NCBI GenBank assembly: GCA_964645835.1 | Contig: CAZYDG010000065.1 | Coordinates: forward strand, 7,001 to 71,000 | Length of the DNA: 64,000 nt | Direction of reading: 5' to 3' | Source of the DNA: CAZBME01 sp964645835 | Lineage (GTDB): Bacteria; Desulfobacterota; Syntrophia; Syntrophales; UBA8958 | Translations under genes and position numbers: made by a program | Notes under the pieces: generated by a model | Database searches by the model: none | What the model was told of the DNA's origin: nothing | The model's input: the letters and a program-made list of their open reading frames with translations, nothing else | Shown here: positions 46,650 to 55,044 of the stretch, in pieces | How positions within the stretch are numbered: the stretch's first letter is position 1 | Layout: the number at the start of each line of letters is the position of its first letter

Positions 46650-48791
46650 TTAGCATACCTCACATACTTTGTTCATTTTTTGCTCTCTTTCAGCGCTGCC
46701 GGCGAGTTTTGGTAAATCCAGGATTAAGGCGACGCGGCCGTCACCCATGATGGTTGCGCCGGAGACATCTTCAACTTGGCGGCACAGACGTCCCAGTGAT
46801 TTGATGACCGTTTGATGGCCTCCAATCACCTGATCCACGACAAATCCAATCCTGTCGCCATTAATCCTTGTAGTGACGATTTGTTCTATGGCAGGCACTT
46901 CTCCGTCGAACCCGAACTTTTCACGCAGGCGGACATAAGGAACAATTTCATTACGGATTGAGGCGATATGCTTTCCGTGGGCCTTGGAAACATCATCGCG
47001 GGTCAATTCCACGCACTCCTCGATGGCTGACAGGGGCATGACAAAATAATCTTCGTTGATCCGTACCAGGAGCCCGTCGATAATAGCCATGGTCAAAGGG
47101 AGTTTAAGAGTGATCGTCGTTCCCTCACCTTTACGGCTTTCGATCTCGATAGACCCTTGCAGGGCTTCGATGCCCCTTTTTACGACATCCATGCCGACAC
47201 CTCTGCCCGATACGCTGGTGACGGTCTTGGCAGTTGAAAAACCGGGGGCCAGGATGAGGGCGAAGAGATCTTTTTCCGGCAATACCGCTTCAGATGGAAT
47301 TAATCCTCGTTCCACGGCCTTGAGGCGGATGGCCTCTTTATCCAGGCCTGCCCCATCGTCTGTGATCCTGAGCAGGACGTTGGCGCCTGCGTGCTCGGCA
47401 GCTAAATGCACCGTACCAGCGGCAGGCTTGCCTGCGGATTTGCGGATGGCGGGGTTTTCAATGCCGTGGTCGATACAGTTTCTGATTAAATGGACCAGGG
47501 GGTCGTTGAGTTTTTCGATGACGGTCTTGTCCAGCTCCGTCTCGGCGCCGTCTGTCTTCAGGACGATTTCCTTCCCCAATTCGGCGGAAAGATCGCGGAC
47601 AAGGCGTTGGAACTTGCTGAAGGTCGTTCCGATTGGCAGCATGCGGATACCCATGGTATTGTCGCGTAACTCCGCTGTTAGGCGTTCGACTTCCTCCGCC
47701 ACCTGGGTCAACTCCAGATCGTTGAAGCGGGAAGAGAGTTGATTGAGCCGGGATTGGACCGTCACAAGTTCTCCTACCATGTTGACAAGCGTATCGAGTC
47801 TTTCGGCGGGTACGCGAAGGGTTGCTGCGGCTTCAACGGCCTGCCGCTTTTGACGTACCTCCCGGACGTGTTGTTGTTCCAGAAGGGCCGTCTGGATCTT
47901 TCCTGCATCGACGAGACCCGCGTCGATGAGCAGTTCTCCGATTTTTTTATGAGATTTCAGGGCCTTTTTGATATCCCCGCTGGTCAGATCGCCCCGTTCA
48001 ATGAGGATTTCTCCGATTTTTTTATAATCTTCTGCGGAATCAACGGTTCCTTCATCATCGATGACTTCGATTTTCAGGTCGGCATAGTCTTCAACAAAGA
48101 TGAAGATGTCCCGGACGGCGTTGATGTCCGCCGTTGTGGTAAGAATAATATCCCAGTGGGAATAGCAGGCCTCGGGGTCCATTTCTGTCAGTAAAGGAAT
48201 CTTCTCCGTGTTGGCTGCAACACTGCAGAAACCAAGTTCCCGTAACTCGTTGATGAGCAAGATAGGGTTGGTACCGTAATTGAAGATCGTCGATTCGGGC
48301 TTAAAACGTATGCGGTATGTAATATTTATCTTGTTTTCTTCGATGGGTTCTGCCTGAGGGGCGGATGCCTTGACTTTTTTGTCGATCTCGCCTGATTTCA
48401 GCTCGGGAGGCTCTTCACTGGGCAAAAAGGTTTTAAATGTCTCAGTCAGAGCCTGGGACACTCCCTGATCGAAGGCCGAACCCGTATCGGATGCCTGAAT
48501 CATTTTCCGGATCTCGTCGCAGGCGGTAAGGGTTATGTCGATCAGTGGTTTCGTGACGGAGATTTTTCCGTTGCGGACGGCATCGAAAACTGTTTCCACA
48601 TGATGGGTAAAGGCCGCGACATCATCGAAACCGAACATGGCGCCTGATCCTTTGATCGTATGCATGGCGCGGAAGACCCTGCCGATCAGATCTTCGTCTT
48701 GCGGTATTTTTTCTAATTCCAGGAGAGCTGCTTCAAGTTCTTCAAGCAGTTCCCGTGCTTCTTCCTTGAAAGCTTCGCGGTGTATGTCCAT
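46650..48791 (-). CDS. cheA: CheA, chemotaxis histidine kinase with MshEN-like insert
   Basis: 713 aa from the ATG at 48791, which overlaps the upstream stop (TAATG). Hpt domain with the phosphorylated His in AMHTIKGSGAMFGF; a P2-like alpha/beta region (YRIRFKPESTIFNYGTNPIL); then an insert with two near-repeats, KIGEILIERGDLTSGDIKKAL and KIGELLIDAGLVDAGKIQTAL, resembling the tandem c-di-GMP-binding motif of MshEN/GspE N-terminal domains; dimerisation (LVNMVGELVTVQSRL); ATPase (LIRNCIDHGIENP, SGRGVGMDVV); CheW-like end (LVRINEDYFVMPLSAIEEC). It phosphorylates the CheY-like proteins and CheB. Central gene of the cluster. Confidence 0.96.
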   Translation of the reverse strand: MDIHREAFKEEARELLEELEAALLELEKIPQDEDLIGRVFRAMHTIKGSGAMFGFDDVAAFTHHVETVFDAVRNGKISVTKPLIDITLTACDEIRKMIQASDTGSAFDQGVSQALTETFKTFLPSEEPPELKSGEIDKKVKASAPQAEPIEENKINITYRIRFKPESTIFNYGTNPILLINELRELGFCSVAANTEKIPLLTEMDPEACYSHWDIILTTTADINAVRDIFIFVEDYADLKIEVIDDEGTVDSAEDYKKIGEILIERGDLTSGDIKKALKSHKKIGELLIDAGLVDAGKIQTALLEQQHVREVRQKRQAVEAAATLRVPAERLDTLVNMVGELVTVQSRLNQLSSRFNDLELTQVAEEVERLTAELRDNTMGIRMLPIGTTFSKFQRLVRDLSAELGKEIVLKTDGAETELDKTVIEKLNDPLVHLIRNCIDHGIENPAIRKSAGKPAAGTVHLAAEHAGANVLLRITDDGAGLDKEAIRLKAVERGLIPSEAVLPEKDLFALILAPGFSTAKTVTSVSGRGVGMDVVKRGIEALQGSIEIESRKGEGTTITLKLPLTMAIIDGLLVRINEDYFVMPLSAIEECVELTRDDVSKAHGKHIASIRNEIVPYVRLREKFGFDGEVPAIEQIVTTRINGDRIGFVVDQVIGGHQTVIKSLGRLCRQVEDVSGATIMGDGRVALILDLPKLAGSAEREQKMNKVCEVC

Positions 48792-49156
48792 TATCCCAGA
48801 ACCTTTTTGACGATTGCCAGAAGCTGATCCGGCTTGAATGGTTTGACGATCCAACCTGTTGCGCCGGCTTGCCGGCCTTCCTGTTTCCGCTCCGCCTGAG
48901 ATTCCGTTGTCAACATCACAATAGGAATAAACTTGCAGGCAGGTTTGGCCCTTAATTCTTTGATCAACCCGATACCGTCAAGATTCGGCATGTTTAAATC
49001 CGTAATGACCATGGCCGGAGTCTGAACGTTCAATTTGTTCAAGGCGTCCCTGCCGTCAATGGCTTCGACAACTTCGTATCCAGCGTCTCGAAGGGTAAAA
49101 CTGACCATCTGACGAACGCTGGCTGAATCATCGACTGTCATGATCATTTTGCCCAT
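48791..49156 (-). CDS. cheY: CheY-like single receiver
   Basis: 121 aa from the ATG at 49156: AGGAGG lies 8 nt before it (the ATG at 49162 is too close). Receiver features: MTVDDSASVRQM, Asp in MVITDLNMPNLDG, Thr/Ser in VMLTTESQ, Lys in WIVKPFKPDQL. Likely the diffusible output of CheA, whose gene starts in its stop codon. The target is not in the window. Confidence 0.95.
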   Translation of the reverse strand: MGKMIMTVDDSASVRQMVSFTLRDAGYEVVEAIDGRDALNKLNVQTPAMVITDLNMPNLDGIGLIKELRAKPACKFIPIVMLTTESQAERKQEGRQAGATGWIVKPFKPDQLLAIVKKVLG

Positions 49157-49158
49157 GT

Positions 49159-49503
49159 TCATATCCTCCTCATCCAAAGACAAGTTTTGGTTGTATCCAA
49201 TGCACAACCATATCCCCGTTGATATCCTGCGTCTTCGATGACCTTTTTCAAGACTTGCGGACAGGGACCGGAAATCGTCAATGCCTTGCCGGATGACGTG
49301 AAGGTACGGTGAGCCGAGCATAGTATCTGCAGGAAAGTCAGATCGGCATTGGTGAGTTCTTCCAAATGGATTGTAACATTTGAACCGTCCTCGTATAGTT
49401 TCTTCAGAGAATCCCTGAAGCTGCCTGCGTTTTGGATCGTGACTTCTCCTGACACTGACAGGGACTTGCCGTTGTCGGAATCAGTGATCGTAAAGTTTTC
49501 CAT
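49159..49503 (-). CDS. STAS-domain protein
   Basis: 114 aa from the ATG at 49503 (AAAAGGAGC upstream). Fold and motifs of anti-sigma-factor antagonist or MlaB-like STAS proteins: KSLSVSGEVTIQNAGSFRDSL, NVTIHLEELTNADLTFLQIL, GPCPQVLKKVIEDAG. The usual phosphorylated Ser after D-S-S is replaced by N-A-D-L, so phosphoregulation is uncertain. Such proteins occur next to cheA in several chemosensory clusters. Ends 2 nt before the cheY-like start. Confidence 0.82.
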   Translation of the reverse strand: MENFTITDSDNGKSLSVSGEVTIQNAGSFRDSLKKLYEDGSNVTIHLEELTNADLTFLQILCSAHRTFTSSGKALTISGPCPQVLKKVIEDAGYQRGYGCALDTTKTCLWMRRI

Positions 49504-49574
49504 AAAAGCTCCTTTTGATGGTCCCATTTTAAAGGTCTCTGCAATGATCCCCTTTGCATGGCTTCATTTATGAA

Positions 49575-49600
49575 AAGTCCCCTTTGGCAAAAAGGGGATT
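49575..49600. repeat. Short C-run/G-run palindrome
   Basis: AAGTCCCCTTTGGCAAAAAGGGGATT lies between the STAS gene and the receptor-like gene upstream. A related palindrome is at 14113-14141. It may act as a weak hairpin or be a small dispersed repeat. Confidence 0.5.
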
Positions 49601-49627
49601 CAGATAAATATCTATGCAATTTCCTTC

Positions 49628-51571
49628 TTAAAACAGTTCCACATTATCCCCCAAGTCATCGTCTTGCTGATTCTGTACGGGCTGTGATTGAGAACTTTCC
49701 TCTCTGGACGGCATATTGGCAACGGTTGAAAACCCACTTGATGGTTTCGTCGCCACGGCAACTATCGGGGGTATGGATTGAGCCGCTGTACTCGTCAGGG
49801 CAGCATGGACCTGGCGTTCTTTATCCATTGTATAACGCTCCCGTGTTTCACTGAGATCAGTAACCCCCATATTCAGCGCAGCAACGGGCGCTTCGGCGCG
49901 TATTTTCCGGGTTAGGGCCTCCAGTGTCGCGGCGATATTGTGAATGCCTTTTTCCAGTCCTTCGTGGGCGGCCAGGCGGGAAACCGTTTCTTCCATGTCT
50001 TGTGAAATGGTCCTGCTATTGTCATCAATTTGCGTCAGAAGCTTTGCCTGCTTTTCATCCATACGGTGAAGGGGGGCCATTATGGCGGCGATGCGTGCCT
50101 CCATGCTTGTGGAGTCCTGCTGCACCAACGATCCGGAGCCTTCTTGCTCGGCAAGCTTTGTCGTTTCGCCGACGATGGTCGATAGCTGGTCCGACATGGT
50201 CGTAATGTTTTGAGAGGTATATGTTGAAAGCTGATGGATGGATTCGGCCAATACGCCGAGGGCCAAGCCCTTGTCGCCGATACGGGCTGCATGTATGCAA
50301 GCGTTCAAAGCGATGAGTCTCATGTTGATGCCGATGCCGATGATCTCTCGGATGAACGAAGACATATCGCCGATTGTCGCTTTAAATTGGTGCATTGAGG
50401 CGGTCCATTCGGTACGTATATCCGTATAGGCCCCGATTGATTCTGTCAGAACCGACAAACCGTTTTTCAGTTCGGAAAAGAATGATCGATCCTGGCCTTC
50501 ATCTGCTCCAGCCGCCTTCATCGTATCCTCGGACATTTTGACCATGTCGGAAGCGATTCTGGAGAGGTTTTCCCGAATGCGATCCACGGCTGCCACGAGG
50601 TCCTTTTCGGCATTTTTGAGTTGGGCGATTTGAAGTTCACAAGGGGCTAAGGCCATAGCTGCCCGGGTGCGGCGGTTTGCAAATGCCGGTCGAATATTGC
50701 CGATGCCCTTCCATAAAAGCCATGATGCCTTTGCAGTGTCGCCGTTCCCTTTGATCTGTCTATCCTTCAGTTTGGTAATGTCCCGGAGGCCTTCACAAAC
50801 GTGTTCTATGCGCTGACGGGTAATATCGTGAAACTGAAGGGACGAAACGACTTCACCAATACTTTTTGAAATCTCAATCCATTGGTTTGAAATATTCGAG
50901 ATGGCCATGGCCGACAGGTTGCGGCGGTCGGTGATGGCGTCCAGATTCATGGTTGTATTGTCTAGTATCAGATTGGCCTGACCCTTTTCCTTCTCTTCGA
51001 ACTCGTTTATTCGCTTCATATGTTGTCTGATCAGAATCGTGAGCTTGTCGAGGCGGTTCGTGAGTTCCTTTGATTTGTTCTCCATAAGGGAGGCAAGTTT
51101 CCTTATATCATCGCTCAAGGTGGTAAAATTGTTCTCTTCACTACCCAGACGGGCGCTCTCGATTCGGATCATATTGCATAGGGCTTGGAGATTCTTGATG
51201 GTGCGATCGAAATAACCGAGGTGGAGACGGATCTCATAAAACTGTCCGATAATACCGGACAACAAATGGGCGCCCGATGCGGATTGGTCCGTCCGGCTCT
51301 TGACCTGTTCGAGAATGTTCCGTAAGCCTTCAATGCCTCGATTCATCTCATCGCCGGATAGGCGTTCGGAGACCTGGGAAGACAGCTCCGATATTTCACG
51401 GCTTCTCTTGTGATATTCCTGAAGACGTTCACCAAGCTCCAAAAACTCAATTTCTGTCGATGAGGCAAGCTTGTGGAGGGTGTCAGAGGTGTTGCCCAAC
51501 TCGACGAACCATGGCTGATATGCCTGTCCAGGTCCGATCCGTGTTTTTTTTATGAGGGATGATAATGTCAC
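49628..51571 (-). CDS. Divergent soluble receptor-like coiled-coil protein
   Basis: 647 aa from a GTG at 51571 with AAGGGACAGG upstream; the frame stays open into repeat copy 5, which is not coding. No membrane helix. Long helical segments, a HDITRQRIEHVCEGL motif (residues about 225-250, often in such proteins), and a C-terminal hairpin FIREIIGIGINMRLIALNACIHAARIGDKGLAL that parallels the conserved MCP signalling tip (QTNMLALNAAIEAARAGE). It ends in an acidic tail DDDLGDNVELF. It could join the array as an unusual receptor or act as an adaptor; function is inferred from fold only. First in line before STAS-cheY-cheA. Confidence 0.75.
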   Translation of the reverse strand: MTLSSLIKKTRIGPGQAYQPWFVELGNTSDTLHKLASSTEIEFLELGERLQEYHKRSREISELSSQVSERLSGDEMNRGIEGLRNILEQVKSRTDQSASGAHLLSGIIGQFYEIRLHLGYFDRTIKNLQALCNMIRIESARLGSEENNFTTLSDDIRKLASLMENKSKELTNRLDKLTILIRQHMKRINEFEEKEKGQANLILDNTTMNLDAITDRRNLSAMAISNISNQWIEISKSIGEVVSSLQFHDITRQRIEHVCEGLRDITKLKDRQIKGNGDTAKASWLLWKGIGNIRPAFANRRTRAAMALAPCELQIAQLKNAEKDLVAAVDRIRENLSRIASDMVKMSEDTMKAAGADEGQDRSFFSELKNGLSVLTESIGAYTDIRTEWTASMHQFKATIGDMSSFIREIIGIGINMRLIALNACIHAARIGDKGLALGVLAESIHQLSTYTSQNITTMSDQLSTIVGETTKLAEQEGSGSLVQQDSTSMEARIAAIMAPLHRMDEKQAKLLTQIDDNSRTISQDMEETVSRLAAHEGLEKGIHNIAATLEALTRKIRAEAPVAALNMGVTDLSETRERYTMDKERQVHAALTSTAAQSIPPIVAVATKPSSGFSTVANMPSREESSQSQPVQNQQDDDLGDNVELF

Positions 51572-51604
51572 TTTGAATACCTGTCCCTTGCAATCATCAA
51601 TTAT

Positions 51605-51783
51605 CAGGCTGCTGAAAAACGCCCATCTGCTGCTTTGCGCTGAAAGCCTCGTACTTTTCCGGGGACACGTTCCGATCCCTTCGGGCTTCCGGAACATGTC
51701 CCCGATGCTCATTCCTCAGCTTCAGCGCGCCTTGCATCTGGACATCCCGGATCAGGTCCGGGACAAGCTTTTGAACAGCCTGC
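51605..51783. repeat. Palindromic intergenic repeat, copy 5, with two inserted hairpins
   Basis: 179 bp; same ends as the other copies (CAGGCTGCTGAAAAACGCCC, TTTTGAACAGCCTGC). The centre holds GGGGACACGTTCCG and CGGAACATGTCCCC (hairpin arms), and near the right end CCCGGATCAGGTCCGGG, a palindrome shared with copy 6. It lies between the receptor-like gene and the 127-aa gene. Confidence 0.88.
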
Positions 51784-51807
51784 CCAAAATCAATTTTCAA
51801 CAACCTA

Positions 51808-52191
51808 TTATGGTCCTGCCATTTTCCCGAGGACTGCCAGCACTTCAACGAAATCACTGTCCACGCAGGTAAGAAATCGTGGTCGGAGGGAATGACCTTG
51901 GGCAATAGTTTCAGGGTTTCCATCGGGAAGAACGAGAATAATGCGACGATCTTTGAGAACCTCCCGAAGGGCCACTATCTCACTCAATTCTCCGGCGCTG
52001 GAAGCTAGGATGACGAAGATGTAGGGATTAACCAGGGGTTGATGAAGACGCTTCTGCAACGCCTCGATGGTACGGTACGCTTCAATCTGTTCTTTAGTGA
52101 AGAGCATCTCGATGACTCTTTGCAGGCGTCCTCCTGTGGAATTCAAGGAGGATGAGAAAAAGATTACCTTAATGTCATTTGCCGGCTTCAT
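51808..52191 (-). CDS. Uncharacterised 127-aa protein at the head of the che cluster
   Basis: I do not recognise the family. 127 aa, CAGGAAACTCT before the ATG. Alternating strand-helix pattern: IKVIFFSS, a helix LQRVIEMLF, YIFVILASSAGELSEIVAL, RRIILVLPDG, SDFVEVLAVLGKM, which resembles a receiver or Rossmann-like fold without the acidic phosphorylation pocket. Cytoplasmic, no membrane segment. It lies upstream of the receptor-like gene, separated by repeat copy 5, and just after a possible promoter. Confidence 0.75.
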   Translation of the reverse strand: MKPANDIKVIFFSSSLNSTGGRLQRVIEMLFTKEQIEAYRTIEALQKRLHQPLVNPYIFVILASSAGELSEIVALREVLKDRRIILVLPDGNPETIAQGHSLRPRFLTCVDSDFVEVLAVLGKMAGP

Positions 52192-52298
52192 AGAGTTTCC
52201 TGTTCTTATAGTTAAGACCTTTGCTTGTCCTAATCCAAAAAGGATGCCATGCTGCCATGGGTAAGTGGTTTGATCTTACATTATGAAAATAATCAGCA

Positions 52299-52327
52299 TT
52301 ATTAATGATATGTAAAGAAATTGGCAA
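52299..52327 (-). promoter_or_regulatory. Possible sigma-70 promoter for the che cluster
   Basis: On the minus strand TTGCCA (52322-52327), 17 bp, then TAATAA (52299-52304). Start of transcription would be near 52292, about 100 nt before the 127-aa gene. Confidence 0.35.
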
Positions 52328-52367
52328 TAAATTGCACATCTTCCTGCCATCGCTTATGCCCGTTATG

Positions 52368-52550
52368 CTAATTGGGTCTTGATTTTTTGTCCGGGATGAA
52401 CGGACACAGTCCGGGATTACTGGAATTTGTCCGGTTCTTCAGGACATAAAACAGGGGAGTCTTTCGACTCCCCTGTCTGGTTACTTCAACATTCCAAAAA
52501 ACGGTTTTCATAGGTGCTTCCGCAACATGAAACGGTGTTTCATTAATCAT
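52368..52550 (-). CDS. Small ORF with perfect Shine-Dalgarno and internal hairpin
   Basis: 60 codons, first reading MINETPFHVAEAPMKTVFWN, with AAGGAGGT 8 nt before the ATG, the strongest ribosome site in the region. After about 27 codons the sequence runs through a perfect 11-bp hairpin (52451-52476) followed by TTTTAT on this strand, so the transcript may end inside the frame, and then into a repeat-like stretch (52381-52446). Either a short peptide gene whose end was overwritten by a mobile sequence, or a leader. No homologue recognised, and no maturation enzyme nearby. Confidence 0.4.
   Translation of the reverse strand: MINETPFHVAEAPMKTVFWNVEVTRQGSRKTPLFYVLKNRTNSSNPGLCPFIPDKKSRPN
52381..52446. 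repeat. TTTTTTGTCCGGGAT repeat cluster
   Basis: Contains GATTTTTTGTCCGGGAT, TGTCCGGGATGAACGGACA, CAGTCCGGGAT and TTTGTCCGG in 66 bases. The first 17 bases recur, in reverse complement, at the right end of the inverted repeat near 23600. Looks like terminal repeats of an insertion sequence that is otherwise gone. Confidence 0.6.
52451..52476 (-). terminator. Perfect 11-bp hairpin followed by T-run on minus strand
   Basis: ACAGGGGAGTC and GACTCCCCTGT pair around TTTC; on the minus strand TTTTAT follows. A good rho-independent terminator for transcripts coming from the small ORF start at 52550. Confidence 0.7.
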
Positions 52551-52605
52551 AGCTTTTTGACCTCCTTAGATAAATGTGAAGTGAAAAGTTCATGCGATCC
52601 TGCTT

Positions 52606-52681
52606 AAGACAGGCGCTAAAGCTGCAAGTGTGCATATGTCGGGGCCGTCCGTCCGGCCAAAGACAGACGCTACAGCTGCAA
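52606..52681. repeat. Two 22-bp direct repeats (AAGACAGGCGCTAAAGCTGC)
   Basis: Copies at 52606-52627 and 52660-52681 differ at two positions and are 54 bp apart, in the untranslated region ahead of the small ORF and of cheD. Could be binding sites or a decayed repeat. Confidence 0.6.
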
Positions 52682-52873
52682 TTATTGCACCGGTAATGAT
52701 TATTCCATGTATGATAGAAATATAATTATATATAGTGTTAATGCTCTATAACTTCATGTTTTGTGTCGTTTCGATGCCTGTTTGGATGTTACTTGGAATT
52801 ATCAGGCATTGTTGTTGCAGAGAAGGAAGAGCAGCGGCAAACATCTCGGGATAAATTGGAGAGAGAAGATACA

Positions 52874-53449
52874 ATGATGCATGTGGTTATAAACGCCGGA
52901 GAGTTTCATGTCTCAAATAGAGACGTCGAGATTACAACTTTTCTTGGGTCTTGCATTGCTGCCTGTCTGTATGATCCTTTGCAGGGTGTGGTCGGCATGA
53001 ACCATTTCCTTTTGAGTCACCCCAAATATGCCGTAAATGCTCCTATCAGCATGGTTGAGGCGGGACGTTACGGTGTTCACGCCATGGAATTGGTGATCGA
53101 CGGCATGCTGAAACTGGGGGCGAATAGGCGGGAAATCAGGGCCAAGGTCTTCGGCGGGAGTTCATTCTTCAATGTGTCTACGGAAGAGCAAGATTTATTT
53201 TGTGTCGGAGATAACAATACCCATTTTATAAAGGAATTTCTTAAAAACGGCGGCATTCCCCTTGTCGCTTATGATCTAGGTGGGGATAAGGGCCGTTCAA
53301 TCCGGTTCTCTTCACGGGACTATTCCGTTGTGGCTCGGCACAGCCAGAATGTTATGACAAAGAGATTTTTGAAAAAAGAGCGTGTTATTGCCCGTAATTG
53401 CAGGGCTCAGTCCGGAATTCCAACGTTTGCCCATTCCCCTATGACATAG
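52874..53449 (+). CDS. cheD: CheD, receptor glutamine deamidase
   Basis: 191 aa from the ATG at 52874 (GGAGAG 8 nt upstream; an ATG at 52763 is far upstream and has no ribosome site). Catalytic Cys in TTFLGSCIAACLYDP and His in GVVGMNHFLLSHP, with KVFGGSSFF and DLGGDKGRSIRF. It deamidates receptor Gln residues to Glu, making methylation sites. It is on the opposite strand from the main che cluster but next to it, and ends before repeat copy 6. Confidence 0.93.
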   Translation: MMHVVINAGEFHVSNRDVEITTFLGSCIAACLYDPLQGVVGMNHFLLSHPKYAVNAPISMVEAGRYGVHAMELVIDGMLKLGANRREIRAKVFGGSSFFNVSTEEQDLFCVGDNNTHFIKEFLKNGGIPLVAYDLGGDKGRSIRFSSRDYSVVARHSQNVMTKRFLKKERVIARNCRAQSGIPTFAHSPMT

Positions 53450-53476
53450 CAGACTTTTGAAAAACTCCATTTTGGG

Positions 53477-53624
53477 CAGGCTGTTCAAAAGCTTGTCCCG
53501 GACCTGATCCGGGATTTCCAAATGCAAGGCGCGCAAAAGCTGAGGAATGAGGCGTACATAGAAGTACGTCGATTGACGAGGCTTGCAGTCGCAACACAGC
53601 AGATGGACGTTTTTCAACAGCCTG
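53477..53624. repeat. Palindromic intergenic repeat, copy 6 (inverted orientation)
   Basis: 148 bp, starts CAGGCTGTTCAAAAGCTTG, ends TTTTTCAACAGCCTG. Carries the CCCGGACCTGATCCGGG palindrome also found in copy 5. Between the convergent cheD and sigma-54 regulator genes, where it could end both transcripts. Confidence 0.9.
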
Positions 53625-53625
53625 A

Positions 53626-55032
53626 TTATGATGATGCAGGCGGTGGAATATAATATTTCTTCAAAAGTTCATATAATCTGGACCGGGATAGTTGAGATAT
53701 CTCGCAAGCCCGTTGAATACTGTCCCCCGCCAGGGTCATGAGTTCCTGAAGGTATTGTTTTTCCATTTTGCGAACGGCTGCATCGCGATATTCCTGCCAG
53801 CCCATCAGGGTTTGATCCTTGTCGCTATCCGGTATGGTCTGTTGGGTACCTTTGCTGACAGAGGCCCGGACGATTTTTGCCCTGATCGATACTGGAAGAT
53901 GGCGGGGAATCAAGACCGTTTCCTGACGGGCAACGGCCAGGCTCCTCTCCAGTGTGCCTACGAGTTCCCGGACGTTGCCCGGCCATTCATAGTTCCTGAG
54001 CATATCCGCAAGTTCTGAAGAAATGATCTTTCTCTCCTCGCCATAGCGCTCGCATATCTTGGTCATATGATAATCGATGAGATCGGGGATGTCTTCCTGG
54101 CGTTCGCGCAATGAGGGTAGTTCGATGTAGAAGGACCGGAGGCGGTAAAGGAGATCGGAACGGAACTGTCCCTGCCTTACCATCTCGTCCAGGTTTCGGT
54201 TTGTTGCCGCTACCAGTCTGAAATCGCTGCTTATTTCATGATTGCTGCCCAGGGGACGGAAACGATGTTCCTGAAGGACGCGTAGAAATGATTTCTGTAT
54301 TGTAAAAGGGAGTTCACCCACTTCATCCAGAAAGAGCGTTCCTCCATCTGCCTGTTTAATTAGCCCCTGTTGGGACTTGTCAGCCCCTGTGTAAGCCCCT
54401 TTCTCATGGCCGAAAAGCATACTTTCCACAAGTGTTTCTGACAGGGAAGCGCAATCGACAACGACAAAGTTCCGGTTTAACCGCTGACTGTTATGGTGGA
54501 TGGCCCAAGCGAACAATTCCTTGCCCGTTCCCGTTTCGCCGCTGATCAGAACATTGGCGTTCGAATGGGCTGCCTCCGCCACCTGTTCGAGGCAGTTTTT
54601 CATCGGCGGGCTGTTACCGATGATACCTTCGCGCTTAAGGGCTGTGACAGGTTTTGCCGCAAGCTTGATTTCACGGTACTGTAGGGTGCGGACGAGGGGT
54701 AGGACCATTGTGTTGATGGAAGAAGGTTTTTCAATATAGTCCCAGGCGCCGCTTTTGATGGCCAATTCGGCGCCTTCCGGGTCTCCCTGGCCAGTCATGA
54801 TGATGACTTCAGGAGGGAAGTCCAGACCGCGAATAACCGACAGGGCGTCAAGGCCGCTACCATCGGGCAGCCTTACGTCGAGGTAGACGATATCGAATGA
54901 TCCTTTTACGGCTTCCCGAATGCCATCCTCGAGGGTCAGAGCGATGACGACCTCGTGATCCATCGTGCGGAACTTCATCTTCAATGCGTTACAAAGCATT
55001 TCGTCATCATCAATAATCAGTATCTTTGCCAT
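53626..55032 (-). CDS. Sigma-54-dependent response regulator
   Basis: 468 aa. Receiver (IDDDEMLCNAL, Asp in IVYLDVRLPDGSG, Lys in YIEKPSS), AAA+ domain with GETGTGKE, a GAYTGA variant of the sigma-54 loop (GAF is the usual form; Tyr is tolerated in several subfamilies), Walker B TLFLDEVGELP, and a C-terminal Fis-type helix-turn-helix (ACEISQLSRSRLYELLKKY). Just downstream, by 12 nt, of the diguanylate cyclase gene on the same strand, so it probably responds to, or controls, that signalling output. Confidence 0.95.
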   Translation of the reverse strand: MAKILIIDDDEMLCNALKMKFRTMDHEVVIALTLEDGIREAVKGSFDIVYLDVRLPDGSGLDALSVIRGLDFPPEVIIMTGQGDPEGAELAIKSGAWDYIEKPSSINTMVLPLVRTLQYREIKLAAKPVTALKREGIIGNSPPMKNCLEQVAEAAHSNANVLISGETGTGKELFAWAIHHNSQRLNRNFVVVDCASLSETLVESMLFGHEKGAYTGADKSQQGLIKQADGGTLFLDEVGELPFTIQKSFLRVLQEHRFRPLGSNHEISSDFRLVAATNRNLDEMVRQGQFRSDLLYRLRSFYIELPSLRERQEDIPDLIDYHMTKICERYGEERKIISSELADMLRNYEWPGNVRELVGTLERSLAVARQETVLIPRHLPVSIRAKIVRASVSKGTQQTIPDSDKDQTLMGWQEYRDAAVRKMEKQYLQELMTLAGDSIQRACEISQLSRSRLYELLKKYYIPPPASS

Positions 55033-55044
55033 TCAGCGTTTTCC

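Noticed and set aside
52320..52336. Sigma-54 promoter TTGGCAATAAATTGCA
   Set aside because: The GG and GC elements are one base too close (9 instead of 10), and no gene start follows within a suitable distance on the plus strand.
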